Source of the DNA: Ancistrus triradiatus | Lineage: Eukaryota; Chordata; Actinopteri; Siluriformes; Loricariidae | NCBI GenBank assembly: GCA_025084515.1 | Contig: JAJAGP010000423.1 | Location: forward strand, 158,501-222,500 | Length of the DNA stretch: 64,000 nt | Direction of reading: 5' to 3' | Part shown: positions 32,868-45,042 of the stretch, one piece after another | Position numbering within the stretch: the stretch's first letter is position 1 | How the letters are laid out: every line of letters begins with the position of its first letter | The notes under the pieces: generated by a model | What the model was told of the DNA's origin: nothing | The model's database searches: none | Seen by the model: only the letters and a program-made list of their open reading frames with translations | Made by a program: the position numbers and the translations under genes

Positions 32868-33665
32868 CATTTACTTTGACTTTTTTCATTGCAGACAGCA
32901 TGAAAACAAGATTTCTCATGTTTTATCTGGTTAACTTCATTTAATTTGTTCATATACATCCATTTCTCCATTTCAGGCATGCAAAGCATTACAAAATTTT
33001 GGATCGGGGCAATTTAGGGCTAGTAATGAAGTTAAAAAAACTAAATAATGTTGTGAAACAAACATGTGATTGCAATCATGATTTGTTACAAAAGCAGTAT
33101 CCATAAAAGGCCTTTGAGGAGCAAAGGTGGGCACAGGTTACCCAGTTTGTCAATGAATGTATGAGAAAATTAATGAATTGTTTAAAAACATTGTTCCTTA
33201 GACTAATACTGGAAGGGATTTGCATATTTCTTCCTCTACAGTGCATAATTTCATTAAACAATTCAAGGAATCTGGAGGAATTTCAGTGCATTAATGGCAA
33301 AGGCTCAGGCCTATACTGAGGACCAGTGATCTCCGATCGCTCAGGCAGCACCGCATCAGGAACCGTCATTCATCAAGAGCTCATAAAACCACATGGAAAA
33401 CGAATTACTTTGGCAAACCTTTGTCAAGCACTAAAATACAGACTTATATTCACAAATGCCACTTAAAACTTTACTAGAAGGCATATATTAACAATGTTCA
33501 GAAGCAGCATCATACCCTCTGGGCTCGGAGGCATCTGGAATGGACCATCACACAGCAGAAATGTGTATTGTGATTGCTGTGTGCACTGGACTCAAAATAA
33601 AAAAAAACATCCAGACTATTATCTTAGTCCAAAAGCCAGAGTCAGCATCTTTTAAGTGTGAAGGA
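32868..33665 (+). mobile_element. Tc1-like family D relic, plus strand
   Basis: Left end TTTACTTTGACTTTTTTCAT and TCATGTTTTATCTGGTTAAC matches the inverted ends of the 4.7 kb element. The transposase follows: CAAGGAATCTGGAGGAATTT (FKESGGI), TTCATCAAGAGCTCA, TACTTTGGCAAACCTTTGTC (YFGKPLS), GGGCTCGGAGGCATCTGGAA (WARRHLE). It then jumps across a deletion to CATCCAGACTATTATCTTAG and CAAAAGCCAGAGTCAGCATC. Right half lost; several stops. Confidence 0.85.
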
Positions 33666-33689
33666 ATAGAATTAAAGGTGTTGTGAGAA

Positions 33690-33765
33690 GAATGGTCCAC
33701 CATCCCAAATAGTACCTGGTATGTTTCTGTAGGGGTTGTGGCTATTAGAGAACAGGGTAAAGGTT
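33690..33765 (+). repeat. Fragment of the 3.2 kb non-autonomous repeat
   Basis: TGGTCCACCATCCCAAATAG, TACCTGG and AGAACAGGGTAAAGG match the end of the repeat at 3184-3665 (TCTACCACCCAAATAGTACCTG). Confidence 0.55.
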
Positions 33766-33889
33766 AACACTGTCGTCCCAGAGAATCCTGGTTTAGTTTC
33801 CGCTCTGGACTTTCCCTGTGTGGAGTATGTCAAACTAAAAACAACACTATTTAACATATACCAATGTGGCATACTGTTTACGTAGTTGG

Positions 33890-34065
33890 GTGACATGGTG
33901 GCACAGCAGATAAATGTTGACACTGCATTGCTCCAGATCCAGAATTTAGTCTGAGCCTCTTCACGCCAAAACAGACAGTAGTGTATTTCCGTCTCATGTT
34001 CAGTGTTTTCGGATTAGGCTCCGGCCACATCATGACCCTGGACAGAAAGAAATGCATACTGTAGT
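33890..34065 (+). repeat. Dispersed repeat X, decayed copy
   Basis: ACATGGTGGCACAGCAGATA, GCTCCAGATCCAGAATTT, GGATTAGGCTCCGGCCACAT and GACCCTGGACAGAAAG keep the order of repeat X with a shortened middle. Confidence 0.55.
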
Positions 34066-34436
34066 ACGGATAAGACTACATGAAGGCAATCTAGGAAAAT
34101 GCGTTCTGTAAAAAATGTAGGTTTTGATTATCTCTTTTCGTTATTTTTCCTAATTCGTCTCAACATCTGTAATCCTGTTCTTTCTGAGAGACCTTAACCT
34201 TGCCATGGGAAATATAAAACAAATAGGACATAGAATAACACAATTTGAATATTATTTTCACAACCTCCTTTGCTGTTTATGCAGTTGTCCTTTGTAAATC
34301 ACACACAACAAGCCCACTATCTACATGCACAATCTATTCAATTATAAATGCAAATTAGATTAAGATTAAACAGATTAATTCGATATCCAATGCAATCCAT
34401 AAAGAATCATTTTAGGATGTGAACATAATGTCTATT
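34066..34436. other. Unassigned AT-rich sequence
   Basis: No recognisable feature. Confidence 0.5.
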
Positions 34437-34468
34437 TATGTATTATTTATTTATTTATTTATTTATTT
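34437..34468. repeat. (TATT)n microsatellite
   Basis: About seven TATT units. Confidence 0.9.
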
Positions 34469-34941
34469 CACATCAGAATCAATTCAGTCATTCAGTAGGG
34501 TTTCAACGATACTAGTCAAATGTACTCACAATAAAGTTATCAATTTAGAACAACCAATTACCGCACTTGGTCATGCTTGAAGAGGTGGCCCAGGCACAGT
34601 TCCCTGGACTCAGGCACGGCACGCATGTAGTGTGATCACCTCAGTAAAATTGTTCTTATATGTGCAGCATCAGCAGCCAAAAATCAGTGTGTTGCATAAT
34701 CATTACATTAATTATAAGGTGTAAAAGACAACTGTGTCAGCCCGCCCAAAACGAAACCAAAAAACTGCCACAAAGTACATCCAACCATAAAGTCTGCTGT
34801 GTTGTGTGGGCATGTCTTCAAGTGAGGACGAAAGCGTGTTGGAGCACATTGTGTTTTGAGGCGCAGTGTGAGTGCAAGCCAGCAGGGGAAGGGGGACAAT
34901 TGCGCTCTGTCATGGTTCAAGGTAACCGGGCTCAGTTGGAT
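34469..34941. other. Unassigned sequence
   Basis: Slightly higher GC; overlapping short frames on both strands at 34660-35047 have no domain. Confidence 0.4.
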
Positions 34942-35085
34942 TTTAATCTCTGGAAGATGGGAGAAAACTGGAGTACCTAGAGAAAACCCATGCAGTCATG
35001 GGAAGAACATGGAAACTCCACAGAGGCAGAGTGTGGGGTCGAACTGAGGACCTCTGGATCTCTGGACAGTGCCATCCTGTGAACA
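34942..35085 (-). repeat. Dispersed repeat X, end fragment
   Basis: GGAGAAAACTGGAGTACCTA, GAGAAAACCCATGCAG, GGAAACTCCACAGAGGCAGA and GGTCGAACTGAGGACCT follow repeat X in minus orientation. Confidence 0.65.
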
Positions 35086-35299
35086 TACCAAGAACTGATG
35101 ATTGATTAGGAATTGGTCCATAAAACTTTGAGTAAAGATGCTAAAGTTTGAATTTTGTCCTCAGTTTGACAAAGTGATGCCATAAAGCTAATAGGGCTAT
35201 GTGCATAGTGAATGAATTCCAGAAAAGGGCTAAACAAATTTTTTCCCTAGTGTGTTGTGCAAACAGACTCAGGGAAATTAGCTCTTTGATGCTTTTGGC

Positions 35300-36079
35300 C
35301 TTGCTGGAGTGGAGACATTCAAAAGAGGAGCGTGGATTCAGCTGGGCTGCAATTAATTAAGCCTTAAGAAGAAATAGAGGCTGTCGTCTTTGATTCTGCA
35401 TCGTTTTCAGGGTGGGAGATGGTATTTGACTTGCTTTCCCATGAGATTGCAAAGGGGTACAGAAAAAAAACAACAGAGCATTGAGTTTTGCATATATTAT
35501 TCTTTCTGTGCTAATGTTTTTCTTTTTTGTGTTTAAATAGCATAGTCTTAAGGAGTCTTAATTTAATTTTCTAATTAGGAATGTATTTTATAGGCAGTAT
35601 TATAACAGCATTTATTTTGTTTGCTGTTTATGAAAAATTTGCTTTGCTACAATCAACATTTGTATAAATGAAATTCATTTCATTTAATCATATTCAATTA
35701 AATCTATATGAGGTGAGTCTAAATATAGTTTTTGAAATGTAGTCTAACAGTCGTTTTTATAATTACTCGGCCATATTAGTGTCACTTCCTGTGAAATGCA
35801 CTAAATGCCTTGTGGGAAAGATCGAAAAAACGCCTGTTTTGCATCTGACCTTGTGACTATTGAGGTTTTGAACCATGCACGAGTCATATGGCTTTATAGA
35901 AAATGAATTTTCTTTTCTCTTGCATATGCTGTTGTTGTCTATAAAGGCTTATGGCTGTACCATGCCTTTTTATTCAAATCTACTTTGTTGAACATAATGC
36001 TGTGATTTGCGACATTTTTCCTCTTCCATCTAATGAGGATTTATTTAGTTTTTGAACTTCAGCTAAATAACTTGGTTTT
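35300..36079. other. Unique-looking sequence, weak regulatory candidate
   Basis: GCTGCAATTAATTAAGCC near 35347 is a strong homeodomain-type site in a repeat-free stretch. Otherwise AT-rich without a clear boundary. Confidence 0.25.
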
Positions 36080-37070
36080 TCCCCTTCCGGATGCATAAAT
36101 CTTCCAAGTCTCTCCTAATCTCCTCCCCGGATATTGGGGAAGAGAGGTCAGTTGCTCATATTCTGCATGTCGGTTTTAATAGGCTATTAATGAAGACACA
36201 TGCAGGATCCTGCAGTTAATAAGACGGTTGTCAGGTCACCCCTTCCTGCAGGAGACATGGTGAAGAAGCACTGAGCGCGCTGCTGTTTCGCATTCAAAAC
36301 GGGTGGGGGGGTGTCAAAGCAGAATTACTCCTCATTACAGAGCTGGATGAGCCAGTAAATCACAGCTCTCCACACTGGCAACTTTCTCCCGTCATCACTC
36401 AGAATAGCTCCGGTATCAAGTGCTTGTGTCTGCTGACCTATAAAATCATGCCGCCACATCCATGCTAGGTCACATTTAAGAAGTGTGTGGAAAGCGTGGC
36501 TCGGATGGTGCGATAGATTACGAACGCTGGAGCTCCATAGAACGATTCTTCTCCAGATCGAGACCAGGGTGCTCAGTATGAGGTCGGCAAGATGCTGCAG
36601 GTCTAATAGGCTGAATTTGTCCCTGCCTAACCTCAGATAAACGTGACATCTCGCCACCCACATTTACAAATGGCAATGTTGCGACATCTTAACACAAGCA
36701 CGCTCCCTGGTTGAAAAATGATGTCTCAGCCCATTACGTCCCTGCAGCGCAGACTGCTCGTCCCATTAGGCGGCGCTTGCCGTCGCGCCGTGTTACTGCA
36801 AGCTCCATTGCCGTTTATTTCACAATCCACCAGATGAGACGGTTGATGTTAACAACGTCCTCCTTGATGTATGCCCCTCTCAGATAACCACCAGCATAGG
36901 AGCCACGTCCATTTGTTACGGGGGTTCCGTTTCAGATAGCATTTAATGAGGAGAGGCCTCCAGACAGGTAATTCCACTTGTGGCTTTCATTTGTTATTGT
37001 GGGTGTAAATCTCACTGCCAACTCGATGTGCCCGCTTTCCAACATGCTGAATGCCACATTTCCTTCTCAG
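36080..37070. promoter_or_regulatory. Candidate conserved non-coding cluster
   Basis: The longest repeat-free, higher-GC block of the window, about 1 kb. It contains AATAGGCTATTAATGAAG (near 36178), GCAGTTAATAAGACGG, CTCATTACAGAGCTGG, CCCATTAGGCGGCGC and GACAGGTAATTCC, i.e. repeated TAAT/ATTA cores in GC-rich context, and CpG-containing words that are otherwise rare here (GGCGGCGC, GTCGCGCCG). A minus-strand open frame of 112 codons at 36325-36663 has no recognisable domain, so I read the block as non-coding. Confidence 0.4.
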
Positions 37071-38250
37071 TTCACCTGAATGACCTCATGACTGCATGGG
37101 GGATAAGGATGAGATGGAGATCTCCACTGAGAACATGAGCCATCAGTGCCATCTGTCGTCACTCTATTGCCAGCCAAGAGTGAAGGCTGGCTTGGTTCTA
37201 ATAATTCGTATGACATTATGAGCGCTAACATCAACAATGGATGGATTAGCCTTTTTAAAATTGAGTCTCTTTTTATCTTCTTGCCCACATTACAAGAACC
37301 AAATAGCAAAAATAGCAAACAGCAAACATTATGATTGGCCATGATTTGTGACTTTTAGTGTGTATTTGAAAGTAGTCCGTCTGACAGATGTTGGAGAAAA
37401 CCCAGGAGCATTGCCCGAAGTTATACCCACTTTTTGAGCATTCATAGTTTATTTTAACTTTGTTATTGGTCATCAAAAATGCACCGCTTGTAAATATCTG
37501 CAAAACACGATTAAGCACAGCTGTCGGAATAATGCGGAGTTACGGCTCTGCTCAAAAGAGTTCTTGCTCCGGAATTACGGCTGACTTAAGGTTCTACCTC
37601 AAACTACCTACTCCTCCCTACGTAGGTGCACTACATGCGCTTTGAGTTAACGGCTGCTTAGTGCACTCTGTGTTCTGGAAAAAGAAATTTGGGATTGAGC
37701 CACCGGCTGCAGCTCTTGGCGGACACTAACAAACAAGCATCATAGTGCTTGTAATAAATAACATATTACATTTAGCTGCATTGTGTAAGTAGTCATTTCC
37801 ATTGTTCAAGGCCAATGTATTTTAATCACCATTTGTAACGTGTCGCTTGTAAATTGTGTTATTAGTACGTTTTAATTCATTCCTTTAGGCGAACATAGGA
37901 ATATAAATGACTCGGTTATGGTATTTAGGTAATCATAAATGCCACCATAAAACTTGATTATTGTCAAATCTTTATACTGTATCTGGACATACACAGTGTT
38001 AAAACAAGGCTACTTTATTTTGTACACATCACAAAGCAAAAATAAATAAAAAGAAAAATAATTTAAAATGTTTAATTGCATGTTAATTGCACGTAAATGT
38101 TAATTATATTGGGCCTTGACAGCGATCTATTCTAGGCGGAATCCAGGATAATCATACAAATGTTCATCAAACGGGCCCTGCAGCTTGGCCCTGGGCATTA
38201 GATCCAAACCAAACTTTTCTCACAAGTTTTTTTCTCTCTGCTTCATACAA
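37071..38250. other. Unassigned sequence
   Basis: 37100-37250 continues the higher-GC character of the block to the left. The remainder is AT-rich, with no repeat recognised. Confidence 0.4.
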
Positions 38251-38454
38251 ATTTACATTTACATTTACATTTACAGCATTTAGCAGACGCCCTTATCCAG
38301 AGCGACTTACAATTGATACAGACTTACAATCCAAGCAATTGTGGGTTAAGGGTCTTGCTCAAGGAGCCAACAATGGCAGCTTTTGGCTGAGGTGGGATTT
38401 GAACCCTGAACCTTCTGGTTCATAGTCCTGCACCTTAACCACTAGGCCACCACA
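38251..38454 (-). repeat. tRNA-derived SINE, full length, minus strand
   Basis: Tail with four ATTTAC units (38251-38272), then CAGCATTTAGCAGACGCCCT, body, B box complement GGGATTTGAACCC at 38395 and head complement CTAGGCCACCAC. Little decay, so one of the younger copies here. Confidence 0.92.
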
Positions 38455-41192
38455 AATGCTCATCAGAGTTAAAATTGTCTTTCTATTTTTATTCATGGGG
38501 TAAAGGCCCCGGACTCCCTAATATTTATGCTGTAAATGTATGATTCTTCCTTGTGCCCCTTCTCAGAATTAAATGTTGCCCTTATTTATATACCTTAGTT
38601 AGGAAAATCAACATTTCCCAAATAATTCAAATGCCCACCCACAGATGACATCCTAGTAACATCCCTTAGATAGGGACACCATGATGCTTGATATCTGCAG
38701 TTGCCATTCAGACAGCATGGAAAAGACACAGGTAATTAAATAAGTTCATGCCACGTACGACACAGTGCCAGAGGCCTCCTTCTCTTTCAGTGGACAGATG
38801 AGAGAGATCTGTGAAGTCCAGTTAGGTCACAGGGATCAGGCTGGATTTACTGCCTTAGTCCTCCGGCTTTTTCCACGGCTTTTTGTGTTGTTGGGAGTCA
38901 AAGCTGCAGCTCTAGCCTCACTCAATTTCTCTCTGCCCATCACCTACTCACAGACCACAGACTTTTTCCACAGCTAGTGAAATATTTGAAATTGGAGCAT
39001 GAGTGGAGTGAACCACTGGACATACACAGTGAAGTTGTTAGAAAAAAAAAGTTCTAAGATTACCCTTAACTTCACATACTGGTTTGTTTAGGGGTGAGAA
39101 CTTTTTTAATCATTATGGAAACAGGGGAAGCAAACTCACTGGAGCATGACCTCAGCTGACAGCAAAACAGCTATGGTGCTCTTATCTGGGTCTTCTTGGT
39201 TCACAAAAGTTCAAGCTTCCCAGCATAGTTAATACAAAAAGCCTTCAGAAACCTGTGTTTTAATTCCATGCTGTTGAACACTATTGATTTTGAGTTCATC
39301 ACCTGCTAAATTGATTGTATCTTTTAAAGGTAGCCTACTGCAAATGCTAAGCCGAGAACTGTCTCTTATTTATAAGGTCAGTGTTTACAGTTGTATGCCT
39401 GCAGCGAAACACCCAAAACTAGAAGAACAAAGGTTGCATTATTTAGAAATATAAACAAAACCTAACAATACAGAGCAATACAGGTTTGTCCCGATTAACG
39501 TCCATCCAAACAACGTCCGTTTGCTTTAACAACAGAAGCCTTAAGAATTTTAATAGGACATAACAATCTGTCTCATGTAATTCATATATGAATGACATAA
39601 AACTGGTATGATCAAACCTTTGTGACACCTGCTGACAGAAAAGAGAATTGCATTCTTGAAAGTAAGAAAAAACATATCATTTTCATTTTCAGTAAGTGTT
39701 TCAAGTTTTATAAAATATGAAAAGATAGGAATTACTGGATTTTACAGTATAGCATTGTTGTAAATGTTTTCATAATTAATATCATTGATTAAAATAAAAC
39801 ACTATGTGCAAAGTATCTAAATTACTATGTGACTTATGGTAAGGTCAGGTCAACGTCCACTTCGATCAATGTCCTCTTTCACAGAACATAATGCAGATGT
39901 TACATGGCACATACCTGCATTGAAAATATGCTTAGAATCGTTATCAGTCACTCAGAGGGAAAATAAATGTACAAAATCATTACAGTGAAGTGTTCCGAAT
40001 CATCCATTAACACTGTTGTCCTCCTTGGAGTTCATGAGTTTTTGGACTAGGATGTAATCAGCATATTTTTCTGGGATTTTCATGCTATGATCGTGAGCAG
40101 GGACAACACCAGTGATTTTGAGCCCCCTGCAAAATATTACCACCACCCCACCACATCACCACATCAGGCCACCCCAACGCTGAAAATATAACACTGTGAA
40201 GACATCCCTGCAACAGCCTGCAGACTGAAACCCTCTGTAGGTAATATGCTAAAAGCCATCTTTTACACTTACTTGTAATGTTAATGGTAATTGATTGGAA
40301 AATTATCTTATCATAATGCACAACTTAAAATAAATATTACTTAACTAAATATTAACCTCTTCAATGAAAATATATTACCATTATCATCTATACAGTGACA
40401 AACAAAATAATAAAATCAGCAGCAAATTTTTGAAGTATGCATAGGAACTAAAAAAAAGCAGCAAAAAATGAAAATGCTAAATGGAAAACAATATGTAATT
40501 AGAAATGAAAGGCCTGATGATGACACTATATTTTATCACTGGCCCTTGCTCATAGTGTGCAGTTCCTACGTGGCTGAATTTTAGCATGGCTGCTTAAACA
40601 GCATAGTTAAAAATGTTGACCATGTCACCAGTCACCATGTTGACCAGAAATCAGTTTATGGAATTGGGGTAGTGCTGGGGCAGTGCAAAGCAACACAAAA
40701 AACTATTTTATAGAAGCATCAGTACTTTCCCACTTTGTAGCAGAAACATAATGAGGTTCAACTCAATGAGTCAATTCTGACTTCCCAATTCCGATGTATG
40801 TCCAACACAGCATGCCTTACTCACCATGATCCCATCACTGACAAGTCTTGCTAACATCAAGTCTTTGAAGTCCAGATGTCTAGCCAAAGGACTTTCAATG
40901 GGCAGTATGGCAAGAAAGCTCTCGTCACCAGCAACAGTCACAGGCAGTGTGGAAAATATACCTCAAGGAATGCACACTCCTCCAGAAATTCTAAAACTAT
41001 TATTAGGGTAGGGTAGTGTAAAGTATGGTGAGGTAGGGTCGAGGTGGGGTTTGGATACAGAGGCTGTATTTTTGCCAAAACAAAATAAAAAAAAAATAAA
41101 CCATTAGTTTTGTATGTACATTGTAAAAATATAACATTAGTTATGATAGAAAATAATACTCCCCATGGCATCCCTGATTGCGATGGTACTTC
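38455..41192. other. Unassigned sequence, 2.7 kb
   Basis: 38640-38980 is moderately GC-rich without repeats. Around 39485 and 39850 related phrases (GATTAACGTCCATCC, GGTCAACGTCCACTTCGATC) may be the edges of a decayed DNA element of about 400 bp, but both point the same way. 40990-41060 is a TAGGG/GGTGAGG-rich purine tract. No gene found. Confidence 0.35.
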
Positions 41193-42012
41193 AAGTCAAG
41201 TCAAGTCAAATTTATTTACTGTACCTCGGTTCTCAACCACCTTGAAACTCATCAAATTTGATTCTCGATGAATTTTGAATAGAACAATTTGTCTCAGTTC
41301 TTGTCAGTTGCTCGGTAGTCGGTGCATTTGCTTAAACTTGGGATGAGTCGAGCCACGTGACTTGTTTCAGCCAAAAGACAATTCACGATTCATGATTTGT
41401 GATTCACGATTCAGTAAACAGTGATTCATTGATTCAGGTTCACAATAGCAAACAAGATGTCCTCTGTATTTATTGTGTTTTTCTTTATTTTTACATCTAC
41501 ACTACTGTATTCTTAGTGCAAATAAGTCTCAATGGCCCCTAAAAAAATCATTTAGAAGAGCCAACTGAAAGCAAAACATGAACAGAATGCTCCAGAATAC
41601 AGGAACGTATCTCCATTGTAAATCAGGGAGCACCTGTACAATACAACTCCATTATTGCATACAGTATAATGCCTTATGCAGTATGGATTTTCTCTAACAG
41701 ATTAATTAAATTTCTATTATTCCTTATGGGAAAATGAGTACCAAGCTAATTTATTTTTGGTTCTCGACAAGCCTTCTGAATGAATTAGCGAGAGCCAAGG
41801 TACCGATGTCTGGCGCTATTTACAGTGACGCTTTGTCTCAAAGCAGCTTTATAAATATCTAGGCCCACAGTCCTAACTGAGAAAGCCTTGAGCGACAGTG
41901 GAAAGGAAAAACTCCCTATATGTAAAGATGTAAAGAGAGAAACCTTGGGAGATTCTGCCACATAGATTACTTTTTCTTTAAGCACTGAAGGAATGCTGAA
42001 GCAAAATATCAA
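41193..42012 (-). mobile_element. LINE 3' end, minus strand, interrupted by a MITE
   Basis: Begins with the terminal pentamer array (TCAAG)n at 41193-41209 and AAATTTATTTA, breaks at 41218, and resumes at about 41809 with GGCGCTATTTACAGTGACGC, TTTGTCTCAAAGCAGCTTTA, GGAAAAACTCCCT and GAAACCTTGGGAG. This is the reverse complement of the 3' end of the LINE at 45.9 kb (GCTTTGAGACAATG, AAGCGCTATATAAATAAA, TGACTTGACTTGAC). Confidence 0.9.
41219..41808 (-). mobile_element. Tigger-like MITE nested in LINE tail
   Basis: Starts CTGTACCTCGGTTCTCAACC right after TTTA and ends AGCCAAGGTACC. The target was the TA of the LINE tail (ATTTATATAGCGCT), so this gives the relative age of the two. Internal phrases ATTCACGATTCATGATTTGT, TGTATTCTTAGTGCAAATAA, GGGAGCACCTGTACAATACA and TTCCTTATGGGAAAATGAGT match the other copies. 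At about 590 bp it is the shortest complete copy, with a deletion in the middle. Confidence 0.9.
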
Positions 42013-42964
42013 TTTAATTTAAACCAGAGTCCTTGAATTCATGTTGCAGGTTCTTTTTGTGTAACACCTACGTTGTTACTCTTGCCTTACAAATAACCAT
42101 GTTAAACTGTCATATAAATGTGTGCAGTCAGAACATATGTGTAATACAGCCTGCAGTTGTGCTGAGCCATAGCAAGACAATCTGTATATGCAGAGACATA
42201 GCTGATAAAATTGCACTGAGAAATGCAAACAGGCTTTTCTCATTTCTATGGAAATAAAATAAGGCTTACTGACTATAATTTGTAGGCCATATTCAGATGT
42301 GAATATTGTATTTAGTATGTAACTACCTCACACCACAGGCATAGCTACGTACAATTATCTATAATAACACAAGTCAATAGCACCTGTTGACTTGTGATGA
42401 TTTGACTTTCATCACTAGCTCATTTTGATGCAGAGAGAGACGCTCAGCCTGCTGTCCTATTCATTCAGCCCACACTAAAAGTCAGCCCAGCTCCAGCAGC
42501 GAGTAAACCCAAGCAACCTGTATGGTGCATCGATATCGGAGTGCAGGTAGTCGTCCTCCTGGCTACTTTGTATTGATAGATATAAACTCTCTCCCAGAGT
42601 TCATTTGTTCTTGCAGCCATTAATTCACAGTCAGCCATCTTCCATCCCAGGGCTTAGCGGATTCTTTTCTCTCTTTCCTGGTTGGAGATTGGAGACGCAA
42701 CAGGGGGCAGAGGATATTCTGGAATACCAATTGGCCTCACTGGAGGGGGTGGAGCACAAGATCTTGATTATAGATTTTGTTTGAAATGGGTGGGTGTGTG
42801 TTTGTGTGTGCTCAGGCGATGAAAAAGGAATATGTCTAGTCACTACCTCAACCATCAGGATGAGATTTAAAGACAAAACTGCCTCGGTGGCATTGCTATC
42901 TGCAAAACACACAGTTGCCTGCTTATCTTCCATTACTGGTCTGTGCAGGCACCGTTCTTATAAC
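42013..42964. other. Unassigned; 42480-42780 a weak regulatory candidate
   Basis: 42480-42640 is repeat-free with GCATCGATATCGGAG and GCAGCCATTAATTCACAG. A GT-rich patch lies at 42789-42811. No gene recognised. Confidence 0.3.
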
Positions 42965-43215
42965 TGTTATTTATTCATTCATCTTCAATAACCCCTTCAT
43001 CCTGACCAGGGTCATGGAGGATCTGAAGCCAATCCCCAAAACGCTTGGCACAAGGCTAAAATGCACCATGGGCAGGTAATCACCCATTCTTTCACTCACA
43101 CAGTTTCGTGTGGACTTTTCCGCACACATACAGGTTGAGAACATGCCAAACTCAAGATGACTATGAAACCTACATATCCTGGTCCAGCATTGCTGTGCCA
43201 CTATGCTGCCTTCTG
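42965..43215 (-). repeat. Dispersed repeat X, old copy
   Basis: TTATTCATTCATCTTCAATA, CCTGACCAGGGTCATGGAGG, GGGCAGGTAATCACCCATTC, GTGTGGACTTTTCCGCACAC and the final ATTGCTGTGCCACTATGCTG CC preserve the order of repeat X in minus orientation. Confidence 0.65.
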
Positions 43216-44219
43216 GTAATTGTGATGATGCATATCAGTTTGCCTCTGTTGCTGATTACTTATATCTTAACAGACATCACATGTTTCAAATATGCTGAAC
43301 TTATTGCTAGTCCTTGAGTGAAGGTAACATGGAACATATTGGTTCCACAACATAGTTCGCTTCCATGCATTCTGTAGACTGTCTGTGTTGATACTATGCA
43401 CGCAGGAGTTATTGACAGATGGACAAAGTAATGCTGAACAGGTGCCTTTGCATTGACTCTAATGTCATTGGGTAAGTTTGATAAAGCTGGACTAGCCTTG
43501 CATGGGGACAAGGGCAGTGGTCAAGCTACAGGACAGAGCCACAGGATCAATGCTGATCACTGTAGCTTCCTCCTGTCATTCAATGAGCAGCATTTTTTCC
43601 CCCTTACCATCCTCCTCTGTTCACTCACCCACTGCAGCAAACTGAAAGCTCTGTATTCCAAACAGCAACATTGCCCCCTGTTGGCCACACCTGTAGTGAG
43701 GCCAGGTGCTGCTGTGGACCTTTTTTAAGTACTCATCCATTTCACTGACTGATACCTCTGCCTTGCGATTGGGATGAAAAAGTCATTTTTTCCCACTGTT
43801 GAAGCTAGACTTAGCTTTGGTTGCCATTACAGAAATGTGAGTTTGCGTTTGACATGAGGATCAGAATCGCGAACAGTCCAGACTCATTATTTACGCCAGA
43901 AAACTTTCACAGGTCCGGCAGATTCACAGGTTGAGAATGTTGCATAGCATTCTTGCCTACAGTAATTTTCTGATATGATGACCAGAGATGACAGCAGGTG
44001 ATGTGACTGGCCATGGTTATTTTGAGAAAGAAGCAATGATTTAAAGGCCTCCAGGGCTTCAGTTCTCTCAGATAAAGACAAATTGCTGACCAAGAGTCAG
44101 AGGGACACTGAGGGACAGCGTTACCTGATGGCTTTACAAGATGAAGGGATGAGGTATCTGGTCCCACAATGCTGAACTGGATATGTCATGCAAATAAATA
44201 GACAATGCAAACCATATGT
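43216..44219. other. Unassigned sequence
   Basis: No gene or repeat recognised; opposed open frames at 43453-43728 and 43887-44167 lack domains. Confidence 0.4.
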
Positions 44220-44960
44220 GACACCTGTAGCATACAAGTACAGCAACTGTTTAATGGCTGATTAAACAACAGACGCGTTAATGGCTGCATTCATCTAATT
44301 TAATGGCAGCATGAAATGGCATTTTGCACTAATTTAATAATTGCAATTTAAAATGCGACTGTAATGATTTGAGTGTTTTATACCAACATGTCCACCATGC
44401 AGTCACCATTTCCCCCCTCTCCCTTGATAATTGTTAATTATTAGAACCACTCTGCCATTCAGTATGTAACATTTATAATTAGATCACCAAATGTCAGAAT
44501 CTTGCTCTCACAAAAGATTAATTGGATTTGGATAATTTTATGTTCCTCCAGTTCCCCAGAAGCTGTCCTAATTCCAACAACAATTCATAATGTGTTTGAT
44601 TATGAAGTAGGTTGTGTCTCTGAGTGAAGCTTACGCTTGCCTTTTCTCACCCTCCTCTCTGTGGGGAAGAGCTTTTAAACAGTGCCTTCGATGCGTGAAG
44701 AAGACACACTGAGGCAAAAGTTATCGCAGAAGGGGAGGAGAAGTGGTGCCTATTATATTCTAATAGAGCAAAACCATGTAGGAGGATCCTCATCTGTGCA
44801 AGCTCTCTGTCCAACGCTCTCCCTTGCTGACACAGACAGAACCAACTGAAAGGGGGAGAGGGCTTGCCATTTTATCTCTATTGCCAGTAATGAGAGGCAG
44901 TAAATACCAGTTATGTCCTTTAACTGTTGCCAGCTTCTTGTGCAATGCTTAAATCTGAAT
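44220..44960. promoter_or_regulatory. Candidate conserved non-coding cluster with TTAATGGC iterations
   Basis: TTAATGGC(T/A)G occurs at 44251-44260, 44278-44287 and 44300-44309, spaced 27 and 22 bp, followed by GATAATTGTTAATTATTAG near 44427 and AAAGATTAATTGGATTTGG near 44512. The adjoining 44560-44920 is unique and GC-richer (CTATTGCCAGTAATGAGAGG). Clustered homeodomain-type sites in single-copy DNA make this a good enhancer candidate, without conservation evidence. Confidence 0.4.
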
Positions 44961-45042
44961 GTACATGACCCTACATCATCTCTGCAGTGATCTGTAGTGG
45001 GGTTCTATTCACATGAATTGACGTTTTTTTTTTATTGTTTGC

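Noticed and set aside
34942..35085. Exon-like higher-GC patch
   Set aside because: It matches dispersed repeat X.
36325..36663. 112-codon minus-strand frame as a conserved exon
   Set aside because: No family recognised; higher GC alone explains the lack of stops.
37500..37640. Possible hairpin RNA around CGGAATAATGCGGAGTTACG
   Set aside because: The complementary stretch is too short and mismatched to support a stable precursor by eye.
39475..39885. Pair of AACGTCCA phrases as MITE ends
   Set aside because: Both phrases have the same orientation, so they do not form inverted terminal repeats.
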